A stretch of DNA of 64,000 nt from the NCBI GenBank assembly GCA_963703145.1, contig OY969793.1, positions 1,984,001 to 2,048,000 of the forward strand, written 5' to 3'. The notes below the pieces were generated by a model. The model made no database searches. It was not told the DNA's origin and saw nothing but the letters and a program-made list of their open reading frames with translations. Source of the stretch: Bog-756 sp963703145 (GTDB lineage Bacteria; Actinomycetota; Acidimicrobiia; Acidimicrobiales; RAAP-2). The number at the start of each line of letters is the position of its first letter. Position 1 is the stretch's first letter. Positions 41,681 through 50,958 of this stretch are shown piece after piece. Made by a program: the position numbers and the translations under genes.

Positions 41681-43615
41681 TCAAGGCGGAGTCTGATCCG
41701 GCGGTCCCGACACGCCGGAGGGGTCGCCCCCACCAGATCCCTGTCGGAGTTCCGTCTGAGAGATGGCCCAGGCGGCATTGACGAGACCGATGTGGCTGAA
41801 GGCCTGCGGGAAGTTTCCCAAGAGCTCTCCGCTGACGGGATCCACCTCCTCGGCCACTAGGCCGACATCGTTGACGAAGGCCGCCGCCCGTTCGAAGACG
41901 GTTCGGGCTCGCTCCAGTTCACCGGCCTTGGCCAGGGCCTGGGCCAGCCAGAAGGTACACAGGAGGAACGTACCTTCTCCGCCATCGAGCCCGTCGTGGG
42001 ACCGGTAGCGATACACCAGCCCCCGCGCATCGGTCAGGCGCTCCTCGGTGGCGTCGATCGTCGCCACCACGCTCGGGTCATCACCGGGAAGGAACCCAAC
42101 GAGCGACACCATCAGGCTCGAGGCGTCAAGTTCCTCCGAGCCGAAGGACTGGGTGAAGGCCCCGGCCCCATCGTTCCAGCCCCTGGTCATGATCGCTTCA
42201 CGGATCTGGTCCTGGGTCCGTTTCCATGCCTCGACTCGGTCGGAGGCATCGAGGCGATCGGCCAGGGCCACCGCCCGATCGAGGGCCACCCAGCACATCA
42301 GTTTGGAGTACAGGAAGTCGCGGGGGTCACCTCGGATCTCCCAGATCCCTTGGTCCTTTTCCTGCCAGCGGAGAGCCGCGGTGTCGGCCAATTGCACGAA
42401 GAACCGTCGAGTGCCCGGTGCCAGATCGGGGGGCGCTCCCCAAGAATTAGGACGGGCCAGGGGTCCGACCCGACGCGACGTGGTGTCAAAGAGGTGGTCG
42501 GAGAGCCGGTACACGGCGCCCAGCAATTCGCCGTACACGTCGAGTTGGCGCTGATTCCAGGCGCCGTTGCCGACACGAACAGGTTTTGAGTGTCGCCAGC
42601 CTTCCAGGTGAGGTAGCTCCCGCTCGGTGAGATCTCGTTCGCCGCCGATGCCAAACATGATCTGGAGATCACCGCCTCGGTCGAGCGAGCCGGCCGCCGA
42701 GGTGGCCATGAAGTCGAAGAATTCATTCGCCTCGTCGGGGCACGCCGCCACCCACAGGGCTTCGATCGTAAAGGAGGCGTCCCGGACCCAGGTATAGCGG
42801 TAGTCCCAGTTCCGAGCGCCTCCCACCGCTTCCGGTAGTGATGTGGTTGCTGCAGCACAGATCGCACCGGTGGGGGCAAAGGACAGTGCTTGGAGGACGC
42901 GACCGCTCTGGTGCACCAGTTCTCGCCACGGACCCTCGTAGGCCTGGTGGAGCTCCGACCACGACTCCCACGCCGACACGGTGTCTTCGAACCGGGCGTT
43001 GATCTGGGATTGGCTCCAGATCCGTGCCGTAGTCGTCTCGGCCCGTTTGGCGTGGTGGAGGGCGAAGCTCGCGCTCTCGCCCCTGCGGAGCCGGAGCTGG
43101 CCGGAGGCCACCGACTGGTCAACGGTCAGAGCCACGGGGGAAGAGAGGACCAGCACGTCAGCCCCCCCGATGGCAGCCACCCCGCCGTCGACAACATTGA
43201 GGAGAGGATGGACCAGTCCGTACTCCGGGCGTGGGACGTACTCCACGGACAGCTCGACTTCTCCCTCGACGCACGTTGCCCGTCGCAGCAGAAGGTGCGG
43301 TGCCCCCTTGCCGAGCGCATGTCCCCGGTTTCCGTTTCCCGTTGCCAGGGCATCGCCGATGGCGACCGTACCCGTCGGTGTGCGGAAGGTCGTCTCCAAC
43401 ACCATGGTGCGGTCGAGGTAGCGGCGAGTCACCTGCGTTGCGTTCGTGGGCCGGATCCACCAATGGCCGGCCTCGTCGTCCAGGAGGCGGCCGAAGATCG
43501 ACGGATCATCGAAGCGGGGGAAGCACAGCCAGTCGATGGACCCGTCCCGGGTCACCAGTGCAGCACTGTGCCGATCGGAGAGGAGCGCATAGTCAGCTAT
43601 CGGGGTCGTACTCAT
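41681..43615 (-). CDS. GH15 glucoamylase/trehalase-like protein
   Basis: A 644-aa protein with the N-terminal beta-sandwich PIADYALLSDRHSAALVTRD and the (alpha/alpha)6 barrel of family GH15. It has WDYRYTWVRDASFTIEALW, LEGWRHSKPVRVGNGAWNQR (typical GH15 active-site region) and LLCTFWLAQALAKAGELERA. Bacterial members hydrolyse alpha-glucosides, including trehalose. A cytosolic location is likely since no signal peptide is visible. An AAGGAG box precedes the ATG. It is divergent from the redoxin gene by 341 bp. Confidence 0.9.
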   Translation of the reverse strand: MSTTPIADYALLSDRHSAALVTRDGSIDWLCFPRFDDPSIFGRLLDDEAGHWWIRPTNATQVTRRYLDRTMVLETTFRTPTGTVAIGDALATGNGNRGHALGKGAPHLLLRRATCVEGEVELSVEYVPRPEYGLVHPLLNVVDGGVAAIGGADVLVLSSPVALTVDQSVASGQLRLRRGESASFALHHAKRAETTTARIWSQSQINARFEDTVSAWESWSELHQAYEGPWRELVHQSGRVLQALSFAPTGAICAAATTSLPEAVGGARNWDYRYTWVRDASFTIEALWVAACPDEANEFFDFMATSAAGSLDRGGDLQIMFGIGGERDLTERELPHLEGWRHSKPVRVGNGAWNQRQLDVYGELLGAVYRLSDHLFDTTSRRVGPLARPNSWGAPPDLAPGTRRFFVQLADTAALRWQEKDQGIWEIRGDPRDFLYSKLMCWVALDRAVALADRLDASDRVEAWKRTQDQIREAIMTRGWNDGAGAFTQSFGSEELDASSLMVSLVGFLPGDDPSVVATIDATEERLTDARGLVYRYRSHDGLDGGEGTFLLCTFWLAQALAKAGELERARTVFERAAAFVNDVGLVAEEVDPVSGELLGNFPQAFSHIGLVNAAWAISQTELRQGSGGGDPSGVSGPPDQTPP

Positions 43616-43956
43616 GCGAGCTCCTTCGCACGTGCATCCACAGGATGGCTATCGGGAGGTTCCGACGAAGCGTCGGCCCGCCCATTGTGCCCGACCACCA
43701 TGGACTTCGCTCCTCAGGCCGGCCCGTGGTCGAGGCTGTCGCCCACCAGCTGCACTTCGACGTTGGAGCCCGATCCGGGCGCGGCTGGGTCGAAGGTGGA
43801 CGGGCGATTGGCTACGAGCCCTCGGCTGACGGAAGGAGGTGACGCGGCGATCGTGTGGGGATACCCTGGGTCGTCACACTCGCTCGTCTCCAGACAGGAC
43901 GAGTTCGGCTCCACTGCAGAGGTTGTGCGCTAGAGACGACGAACAAGGCGGTGATC
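43616..43956. other. 341-bp divergent spacer
   Basis: Lies between the GH15 gene and the first redoxin. Frames running through it have no ribosome site. I see no hairpin, repeat or clear promoter. It should carry both promoters. Confidence 0.35.
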
Positions 43957-44559
43957 ATGCGATCCGACATCAGACCCGGTGGCACCTTTCCCGACTACGA
44001 GCTGCCGGACCACACCAACACGGTGCGCACGCTCAGCGAGCTACAAGGCAGTGACCCTCTGGTGCTCACGCTGGCCCGAGGCAATTACTGTCCGAAAGAG
44101 CACCAACAGCACCTGGAGCTCGCCGCCAACTATCCGAAGTTCGCCGTCGCCTACACCCAAGTCGTGACGATCTCGACTGACGACCACCACACAACACAGG
44201 AGTTCCGTGCTTCGGTCGGCGCCGTATGGACCTTTCTCTCGGATCCCGACAGAACGGTCCAACGGGATCTCGACATCCAGGAATACACGGATCCCGAACA
44301 CGACCCGATGGTCCCGCACACGCTGGTCCTCAAGCCCGGACTGGTCATTCACAGCATCTACAACGGGTACTGGTTCTGGGGACGCCCGTCGTTCTACGAC
44401 CTGTGGCGCGACCTGTGTGTTGCGTCGAGCGAGATCCGCCCGGACTGGGACCTGAGCAAGGAGGGCCTCCGTGAGGCCTGGGAGGCTGGCGACTACACGA
44501 GCTTTCACGGATGGAACAAGCGAACTCCTCAGTCGGCACCGTCGTCGTATGAGTCCTAA
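43957..44559 (+). CDS. redoxin (peroxiredoxin-like), cysteine-containing paralogue
   Basis: A 200-aa thioredoxin-fold protein. FPDYELPDHTNTVRTLSELQ leads to the strand LVLTLARGNYCPKEHQQHLE with Cys45, the likely peroxidatic or reactive cysteine. A large insertion with EYTDPEHDPMVPHTLVLKPG and GYWFWGRPSFYDLWRD follows. The sequence around Cys45 (RG-NYCP) differs from the canonical PxxxT/SxxC, so it is an atypical peroxiredoxin. The ATG has AAGGCGG 7 nt upstream. It precedes the nitronate-monooxygenase-like gene and a paralogue that has lost the Cys. Confidence 0.82.
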   Translation: MRSDIRPGGTFPDYELPDHTNTVRTLSELQGSDPLVLTLARGNYCPKEHQQHLELAANYPKFAVAYTQVVTISTDDHHTTQEFRASVGAVWTFLSDPDRTVQRDLDIQEYTDPEHDPMVPHTLVLKPGLVIHSIYNGYWFWGRPSFYDLWRDLCVASSEIRPDWDLSKEGLREAWEAGDYTSFHGWNKRTPQSAPSSYES

Positions 44560-44647
44560 CTGAATGAGCATGGGTCACCGTCGTCCAGGCAGGGTTAGAT
44601 CGAAGGTGGTGCGGGCGCTGCCACCTGGAGGGACCGGGAGGTGATGC

Positions 44648-45598
44648 GTGAAAACGCCAGTCTGTGAGCTCCTGGGGATCGAACAGCCGATCGTCCAGGC
44701 GCCGATGTCAGCAGTACCCCAACTGGCAGCAGCGGTGTCGAATGCTGGTGCTCTTGGCATGGTGGCACTGACATGGTCCACTCCCGCCGGCGACGTGGTC
44801 CGCGACACGGCGGCACTCACCGACCGCCCGTTCGGGGGCAATCTGATCCTGGGTACCGATCAGCACCGTCGACTTGACGAGGCTCTGGAAGCGGGCTTGC
44901 GGATCGTGTCGCTCTTTTGGGGAGACCCGGCCGGCTATGTCGAGCAGGTCCACGACGCCAACGGTGTCGTCCTCCAGACGGTCGGCAGCGCTGAGGAGGC
45001 ACGCCAGGCGGCGGACCGAGGGGCTGATGTCGTAGTGGCCCAGGGTTGGGAGGCCGGGGGGCACGTACGGAGTCAGGTCGCGACGCTTCCGTTGGTGCCC
45101 GCCGTCGTGGACGCGGTGGCACCGGTGCCAGTCATCGCGGCCGGCGGCATCGGAGATGCCCGAGGAGTGGCAGCCGTACTCATGTTGGGCGCTCAGGCGG
45201 CGTGGTTGGGAACCCGGTTCTTGCTCGCACAAGAGATGCCTATCCACGAGGAATACCGGCGTCGTCTCATCGAGGCGGCTGAGACCGAGGCCCAGTGGTA
45301 TGCCGACCTGTACGAGGTGGGGTGGCCCGACGCACCCCACCGCGCCATTCACAATTCAACCGCCCAAGCATGGGAAGCCGCAGGCCGACCCGCACCAGGG
45401 AGTCGACCCGGCGAGGGCGATGTCATCGCGCACTTCGCCGACGGCGAAGCAATCCTCCGTTACGAGCCGGCGGCACCGATGGTTGGCACAACGGGCGACA
45501 TCGAAGCGCTCTCACTCTGGGCGGGACAAAGCGTTGCACTGGCCGATCAGCAACAATCAGCCGCGGCGATCGTGGCTGAACTGGTCTCCCATGTGTGA
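44648..45598 (+). CDS. nitronate monooxygenase-family FMN protein (copy 2)
   Basis: A 316-aa TIM-barrel FMN protein: CELLGIEQPIVQAPMSAVPQ at the N-terminus, VAQGWEAGGHVRSQVATLPL with the active-site His, and PVIAAGGIGDARGVAAVLML then GAQAAWLGTRFLLAQE for FMN-phosphate binding. It oxidises a nitronate or a related anion; the true substrate is unknown. The GTG start has GGGAGG 6 nt upstream. It lies between the two redoxin paralogues on one strand, so it may share their role in oxidant handling (inference). Confidence 0.87.
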   Translation: MKTPVCELLGIEQPIVQAPMSAVPQLAAAVSNAGALGMVALTWSTPAGDVVRDTAALTDRPFGGNLILGTDQHRRLDEALEAGLRIVSLFWGDPAGYVEQVHDANGVVLQTVGSAEEARQAADRGADVVVAQGWEAGGHVRSQVATLPLVPAVVDAVAPVPVIAAGGIGDARGVAAVLMLGAQAAWLGTRFLLAQEMPIHEEYRRRLIEAAETEAQWYADLYEVGWPDAPHRAIHNSTAQAWEAAGRPAPGSRPGEGDVIAHFADGEAILRYEPAAPMVGTTGDIEALSLWAGQSVALADQQQSAAAIVAELVSHV

Positions 45599-45726
45599 TT
45601 GAAATCGCCAGTTGCTGACGTCGACACGGCGAGTAGGCGAATCGAGAGGAGCAGTGATGACCGACCAAGCAGCCGTTGCGCGACGGCATGGGCCCGAGGG
45701 GCCACTAGATCGAAAGGGGCACTAGG

Positions 45727-46347
45727 TTGCGAGACGACATCGTCATCGGAGGCACCTTTCCCGATTACCAGCTCGAGGACCAGGCCGGTGTCCTTCGAAA
45801 GGTCTCAGAGCTCCAGGGCGGCAACCCGATGGTCCTCCACCTGTCCCGGGGATCGTACGACCCCAAAGAGCATCGATTTCTTCGGACTCTGGTCGACAGC
45901 TACCCCGAATTCCGCGTGGCATACACCCGACTGGTGGTCATCTGCACCGACAACCCGCTCAACCTCAATGAGTTCCGCGACTCCCTGGGCGCGCCCTGGC
46001 CGTTCCTGGGCGATCCTGAGAGATCTGTGCAACAAGACCTCGACATCGAGGAGTACACGGATCCGCACAATCCCATGATTCCCCATACCTTCGTCTTGGA
46101 GCCGGGGCTTCGTATCTTCAGCATCTACAACGGCTATTGGTACTGGGGCCGGCCGACCATGCACGAATTGCATGTGGACCTTCGTTCTCTTCTGCAGACC
46201 ACCCGTCCGGACTTTGACTTGAGTGCACCAGGGCTCCGCGAGGCCTGGGATCGGGGCGATCGACAGATGTTTCTTGTCGACACACTCGATCCGCCGATCC
46301 GATTCACCGAAGGCGGGACCGTCGGGATCAAGCGTGGCGGCCTGTAG
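45727..46347 (+). CDS. redoxin paralogue with Cys-to-Asp replacement
   Basis: A 206-aa paralogue of the protein at 43957, alignable without gaps from the N-terminus (GGTFPDYQLEDQAGVLRKVS). The strand reads MVLHLSRGSYDPKEHRFLR, so Asp45 takes the place of Cys45. Other hallmark residues are kept (DLDIEEYTDPHNPMIPHTF, NGYWYWGRP). No other Cys replaces it nearby. The redox function is therefore probably lost or altered, while the fold is preserved. The start is TTG with AAAGGGG about 8 nt upstream. It is the last gene before the tRNA-Val. Confidence 0.8.
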   Translation: MRDDIVIGGTFPDYQLEDQAGVLRKVSELQGGNPMVLHLSRGSYDPKEHRFLRTLVDSYPEFRVAYTRLVVICTDNPLNLNEFRDSLGAPWPFLGDPERSVQQDLDIEEYTDPHNPMIPHTFVLEPGLRIFSIYNGYWYWGRPTMHELHVDLRSLLQTTRPDFDLSAPGLREAWDRGDRQMFLVDTLDPPIRFTEGGTVGIKRGGL

Positions 46348-46452
46348 CACCGCAGGGACCGGCCGGTTGGTCGATTTCTTGAGCCGAAGTCCTTGTAAAC
46401 CGAGTCGGTAGCCAGCGACCCCTGTCCGTGGCCATGGACGAGGTGTTGGCAG

Positions 46453-46526
46453 TGGGCGCTATCGGACTCGAACCGATGACCTGCTGGTTGTAAGCCAGCT
46501 GCTCTAACCAACTGAGCTAAACGCCC
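46453..46526 (-). tRNA. tRNA-Val (anticodon UAC)
   Basis: The minus strand folds as a cloverleaf. Acceptor GGGCGUU pairs with AGCGCCC, the D-arm is GCUC-AGUUGGUUAGA-GC, the anticodon stem GCUGG/CCAGC encloses loop CUUACAA (anticodon UAC), and the T-arm is GGUUCGAGUCC-like with the TTCGA box. The discriminator is A and no CCA is encoded. UAC reads GUA/GUG valine codons. Confidence 0.95.
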
Positions 46527-46615
46527 GTGCACGACTCCGTTGGAGCCTCACGTAGGGTACCGCTCCCCCATCACCGCCCTCGGAGTCGGTGCTCGACGAT
46601 TGGGGGCGCCCACCG

Positions 46616-47359
46616 TCAGGCCTCGGCGACTACCGTTCCCAACTGATCCAACAGCTCGGCTGTGGCTGCGGCGACCGGGGTTCGACGATCGCTGTGCTCC
46701 AGCGTGACGAGTTCCCTACCGCTGGATTCGGCAATGGCGGCGCCAGCCTCTGTACAGATCAGCATCCCCCCGAGGTAGTCCCAGCTCCCGAGGCGGGATC
46801 CGCCCACGACGGCATAGCCGTCGAGCACACCTTCGGCCACGGCACACAGGTCGAGGGCCGCGGCACCCAGACTCCGGTACTGGCTCCACCCCAAATAGTG
46901 CGGTGGGTAACCGGAGAATCCGATGATGGCCTCCCCCAACTGGCGGCAGCTCGAGGAGCTGATGGGGATCCCGTCGCGGCGAGCACCCTGACCGCGGACT
47001 GCCTCGTAGCGCACGCCAGAGGCCTGATTGACCACGACTGCCACCCGGGGACCGTCGGCGTCGATGGCGCACAGGCTCGTGGCATACCAGGGGATTCCCC
47101 GCGCCGCGTTGGTCGAGCCGTCGACCGGGTCGATGACCACCACTACGGGCCGGTCGAGGTGATGAGGCCCGGACTCCTCGGACATCACTCCCAGGCCGGC
47201 TCCATCGAGCACAGCCAGGGCAGCAGCATCGGCGGCCAGATCCGATCGGTACTGTCCATCCCGGGTTCCGGCCAGTCCCCAGTCGGACAGGTCCCCGAGG
47301 GCAGTGGTGACGGCAGCGGCCGTAGCCCGGAGCACGTCGAGGAGGTCGTCGTCGTCCAT
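46616..47359 (-). CDS. inositol monophosphatase-family phosphatase
   Basis: A 247-aa protein with the metal-binding signatures MSEESGPHH (Glu), VVVIDPVDGSTNAARG (DPVDGSTN) and SWDYLGGMLICTEAGA (the WD-AG-like motif). These are Mg-dependent Li-sensitive phosphatases acting on inositol-1-phosphate, 3'-phosphoadenosine 5'-phosphate or histidinol phosphate. The substrate cannot be decided here. It is divergent from a hypothetical gene with 47 bp between starts. Confidence 0.88.
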   Translation of the reverse strand: MDDDDLLDVLRATAAAVTTALGDLSDWGLAGTRDGQYRSDLAADAAALAVLDGAGLGVMSEESGPHHLDRPVVVVIDPVDGSTNAARGIPWYATSLCAIDADGPRVAVVVNQASGVRYEAVRGQGARRDGIPISSSSCRQLGEAIIGFSGYPPHYLGWSQYRSLGAAALDLCAVAEGVLDGYAVVGGSRLGSWDYLGGMLICTEAGAAIAESSGRELVTLEHSDRRTPVAAATAELLDQLGTVVAEA

Positions 47360-47406
47360 GGGAGGACGATACCGGAGGGGGCTGGGACCGGTAGGCTCTG
47401 GTTCCT

Positions 47407-47964
47407 GTGGCAGTCATCGATGTGGCCGGATACGTGGCCGACCTCAAGGACCATTCGGTCGATCATGGCTTCCACGTCCATGATGAGCGGCACTTCGTCG
47501 AGACCTACTCGTTGCGGCAGGTCTGGGAGGTCGAGCTCCACCCCGAGGACGGCTGCGGAGGACCCCTCGACCTGCACCTTGCCCTCGAGGTCGACCCCCG
47601 GACTCTGCTGTCGTTCGAGGATGCCGTCTTCGGTCTCCCCGAGGACCAGGAGCCGCCCGACGACTACCACTTCCCGCTGACCTTCACCTGGGCCCTCCCA
47701 CCCCTCCCCCACGGACCCGATCTGCTCCGCCTGGCCATCGACCTGGCCGGGGTGGGCGGTATCGAACTCCCGCTCGAGGTATCGGCCATCGACTCCTACG
47801 CCTCTGCCACCGATGCTGCCGAGCGGCGGCTCAACATCGTGGCCCGCTCACCCGTCTCACTCACCCGGATCCTGGCCGGCGAGGAGATGATGTGTGAGGT
47901 CTTCGACCGCTGCCTCTCGGTGAGCCGGTATCTCCTCGACTCGGCCGGCAGCTGGCTGGGGTGA
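47407..47964 (+). CDS. uncharacterised 185-aa protein coupled to a lipoprotein gene
   Basis: A soluble protein beginning with GTG (MAVIDVAGYVADLKDHSVD) with acidic, beta-rich sequence and no signal, membrane helix or known motif: VWEVELHPEDGCGGPLDLHL, then LPLEVSAIDSYASATDAAER. I do not recognise it. Its stop overlaps the lipoprotein GTG by 4 nt (GTGA), so they are cotranscribed. The ribosome site is weak. Confidence 0.65.
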   Translation: MAVIDVAGYVADLKDHSVDHGFHVHDERHFVETYSLRQVWEVELHPEDGCGGPLDLHLALEVDPRTLLSFEDAVFGLPEDQEPPDDYHFPLTFTWALPPLPHGPDLLRLAIDLAGVGGIELPLEVSAIDSYASATDAAERRLNIVARSPVSLTRILAGEEMMCEVFDRCLSVSRYLLDSAGSWLG

Positions 47965-48398
47965 CCCGGGTCACCGACCGGAGAGCGCCGGGGCGCCCGT
48001 TCGCCGCCGTGGTGGCTGTGGTCGGGTTGGCCATCGGGTTGAGCGCCTGCGGCTCCAGCGGCACAGGTCTGGCCCAACAGGCCTGCTCCCATGTCAACCG
48101 GTCGATCGTGCTCCTCACCCGGGCCGAGCACGAGGCCGACGCCACCTCGGCCGGGAGCCTGCGACAACGAGCCTACGACCAGCTGCGCGACGCCCTGCCC
48201 ATCGCCGCCGAAGCGGCGTACCACGACGGTCAGTTCCAGGCCCTCATGACGACGGTGGCCGAGAGCAACCGGGTGCCAGAGACCACCCTGGTCTCTGCTC
48301 TTCGAGCCCAGTGCCAGGCCGCGGACAGCTCCACGTTCGGACAACCGGCCCCACCGTCATCGATCCCACCACCGGCCCCGACCTCCTCACCACCCTGA
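47961..48398 (+). CDS. small lipoprotein, uncharacterised
   Basis: A 145-aa protein. Basic N-terminus, hydrophobic stretch AAVVAVVGLAIGLSACGSS with lipobox LSAC, so the mature protein would be lipid-anchored at Cys about 30. The mature part is helical (AQQACSHVNRSIVLLTRAEH, LRQRAYDQLRDALPIAAEAA) and the tail is Pro/Ser-rich. Function is unknown. The GTG start overlaps the preceding stop by 4 nt. Confidence 0.75.
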   Translation: MTRVTDRRAPGRPFAAVVAVVGLAIGLSACGSSGTGLAQQACSHVNRSIVLLTRAEHEADATSAGSLRQRAYDQLRDALPIAAEAAYHDGQFQALMTTVAESNRVPETTLVSALRAQCQAADSSTFGQPAPPSSIPPPAPTSSPP

Positions 48399-48455
48399 AT
48401 GAGGTCTGTCTCCTCGGCGGAGTGGCGGCCACCTCACCGCCTCACGCTCGTAGCT

Positions 48456-50748
48456 TCAGGGAGCGGTGGCGGCGTGAGCCGGCGCGGTCGAGGTCGTTGA
48501 TGGCGTCGAGGGTGCCGCCGACGCCGTGACCGGCGGCGTCGACGAGGTGGTCGTGGTCGGTGCCACTAGGTTCTGGCCGGCCATCTGCAGCCGGCCGATC
48601 TTGACGACGTCGGGGAGCACGTGTGCATCGATCCATTGGCCTGCCGCTGGCGTGGGGGCGATGTGGACCCCGTCGCCGTCTCGGACCTGGACGCCGTTGA
48701 ACGAGGTGGTGAACACTCCACCCGGGCAGAGTTGGCCGCCAAAGTCGTCGACCTGGACGGTGCTCGGATGCTCGGCCGCTACCTGCTCGACCATGGCGTT
48801 GTAGGCCGCCAGTCGGGTGGCCGAATCCTCGGGCCAGGGCTGGCCGTTGTCCTGCTCTCCCGAGTCAAAGCACGGTGCGGTCATCAGGACCATGAGGGCC
48901 CCGGTCGAGGTGCCGACCTGGACCGCCTGCTCCAACGACTGTTTGAGGTCGGCATCGAAGGTGGGATCGCCGATGTGGAGCCAGTGACCGTTGATCAGCC
49001 GGTCGTGGACCTCCCACCGGCCCGCCAGCACCACCACCACGTTGGGACGGAACTGGGCCAGGTCCCCCCGCCACAAGGCCGGCCACTGGGCGGCCAGGCC
49101 TGTGCCCGTGTTGCAGGCCGGCGCAGTGTTGTAGGCCACGCCGTGCTCCTGGTACTGAGAACTGGTCACGAGGCCGCAGCCCACGATGGCCCCGTTGTCG
49201 ATGTTCACGTCGTAGGTGTCCTGGGGCTGGCTGGCCAGCATGGCGAAGCCCATCCGCCACGCCACCGAGTCCCCGAAGATCGCCACGCGAACCGGTGGGC
49301 CGCTGTATTGGGCCCCCACCACCCGGACATTGCCGGCCGCCTCGGCGGTGGAGGGCAGGGTGGCGATGACGGTCACCAGCACCACCGTGACGAACGCCCC
49401 GCTGGTGGCCAACCAGGCCTTCCATTCGGTAAGCGTCCGCATGCTTCCCCGCCGGATCGGCTCCTCCACCAGGTAGTAGGAGCCCGTGGCCACCACCAAG
49501 GTGGCAGCGATCCGCACGGTCAGGAGTGGATAGCCGTAGAGATGAAGTCGGGCGGCGTCCAAGAGGGCGAACAACGGGAAGTGCCACAGGTAGGTCCCAT
49601 AGGAGATCTTCCCGACGTATCGAAACACCGGGTTGCCCAGGGCCCGGGCCAGGGGGCGGCCTGGGCCGTGATGGCCACGAAGATGACCAGGGCCACGCCC
49701 AGCGCGAACAGCAGGTAGCCACCGCCGAACAGGAACGCCGCCGGCCTGGTCAAGTGAGACCACAGGTAGATCCCGAGGCCGGCCGCCCCCAGCCCACGAT
49801 CTGGAGTACCAACCGCACCGGCAACGAGTCGATCTCCCAGGCCGTGATGGGCTTGATCCCCGGTCCCCGGCGGCGATAGTCGCGCCGCATCGACGGAGGG
49901 GGGACCGCTCCTGCCGTCCCGGCCGACGGGTGCGCCCGCCGAGGTTGGGACGCGCTGTGGGCCGCCCGGGTCGGCTCGGTGGGTTCCCGGCGGTGCTGGG
50001 CCCACATCGCCATACCGATGGCCAGGGCCGCCCCCACCAGGATGTCCTGACTCCGGGTGTCGGTGCCCTCGTAGATCCGCATGATCGAGGCTCCGCCGCG
50101 GAAGGCGAACCTCATCTCGAGTGCCGAGGCCAGCGCACCCACCACCGCCGTGGCCATGACCGGCCACAGACGCCTCGAGGGCCGTAGGCGTCGACCGAGG
50201 TGCAGCATCAACAGGACCACCGGCGGCCACACGATGTAGAACTGCTCCTCGATGGAGAGCGACCACATGTGGGCCAGCGGCGATGTCTGGGCGGTGACCA
50301 CGAAGTAGTTGCTGCTGCCCACGATGAAATGCCAATTGGACACGTAGAACAGGGTCGACAGGGAATCGAGTCGGAGATTGGCGAATTCGCCGGGGTTGGC
50401 GAACACCTTGGCGTAGATGGCCACTCCGACCAGCATGACCAGCAGTGCAGGGAGGAGGCGCCGGGCCCGTCGGCTCCAGAACTGTCCCAGTCGGATGGTC
50501 AGCCGGGTGGCCCACTCGCCGAGGAGCAAGGAGGTGATCAAGAACCCCGAGAGCACGAAGAAGACGTCGATGGTGAGGAACCCACCCGACAGGGCTCCAC
50601 CGTGGTAGAGCATCACCCCGAGCACCGCCATCGCCCGCAGGCCGTCGAGCGCGGGAACGAAGCCGAAGGTGATCGGCCGGCCGCGAGCCACGACGGTGGT
50701 GGCGCGAGTGCGCGGCCTCTTGGTGGCCGCGTGGATGCCAGTACTCAT
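48456..50748 (-). pseudogene. OafA/YrhL-type membrane O-acyltransferase with SGNH domain, two frameshifts
   Basis: The coding region breaks into three reading frames that together encode one protein of about 764 aa. N-terminal piece (50748-~49790): acyltransferase_3 domain with GFVPALDGLRAMAVLGVMLY, DVFFVLSGFLITSLLLGEWA, and MWSLSIEEQFYIVWPPVVLL. Middle piece: LGIYLWSHLTRPAAFLF. C-terminal piece: KISYGTYLWHFPLFALLDAA and an SGNH-like esterase domain (VAIFGDSVAWRM, VVVLAGRWEV, DGDGVHIAP). Adding one base in the C-run at 49786-49790 and one in the G-run at 49652-49656 restores a single 765-codon frame (2293+2 nt). So either two sequencing indels or a real inactivation. It would acetylate an extracellular glycan. 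Confidence 0.85.
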
Positions 50749-50958
50749 CGGGTCGGGTGCCTCCGGACACACAGTCGCCGCCCGGCCCACCGGACGGACA
50801 GCCGCTCGCTACACCCATGATCGCAGATCAGGGCGCGTATTCGCACGCGATCGAGCTGGATTTGGCCTGGTGCGTGCGCCCATCGGCCCACACGGCGACC
50901 GTCAGCGACTGATGCGGTCAGGCACGGACGGCATCGTCGGCGTGCCAACCATCGGGGA

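Noticed and set aside
49520..50818. Separate 432-codon gene in the acyltransferase region
   Set aside because: Only its middle part (IYLWSHLTRPAAFLF) is meaningful. It is the central piece of the twice-frameshifted acyltransferase, not a gene of its own.
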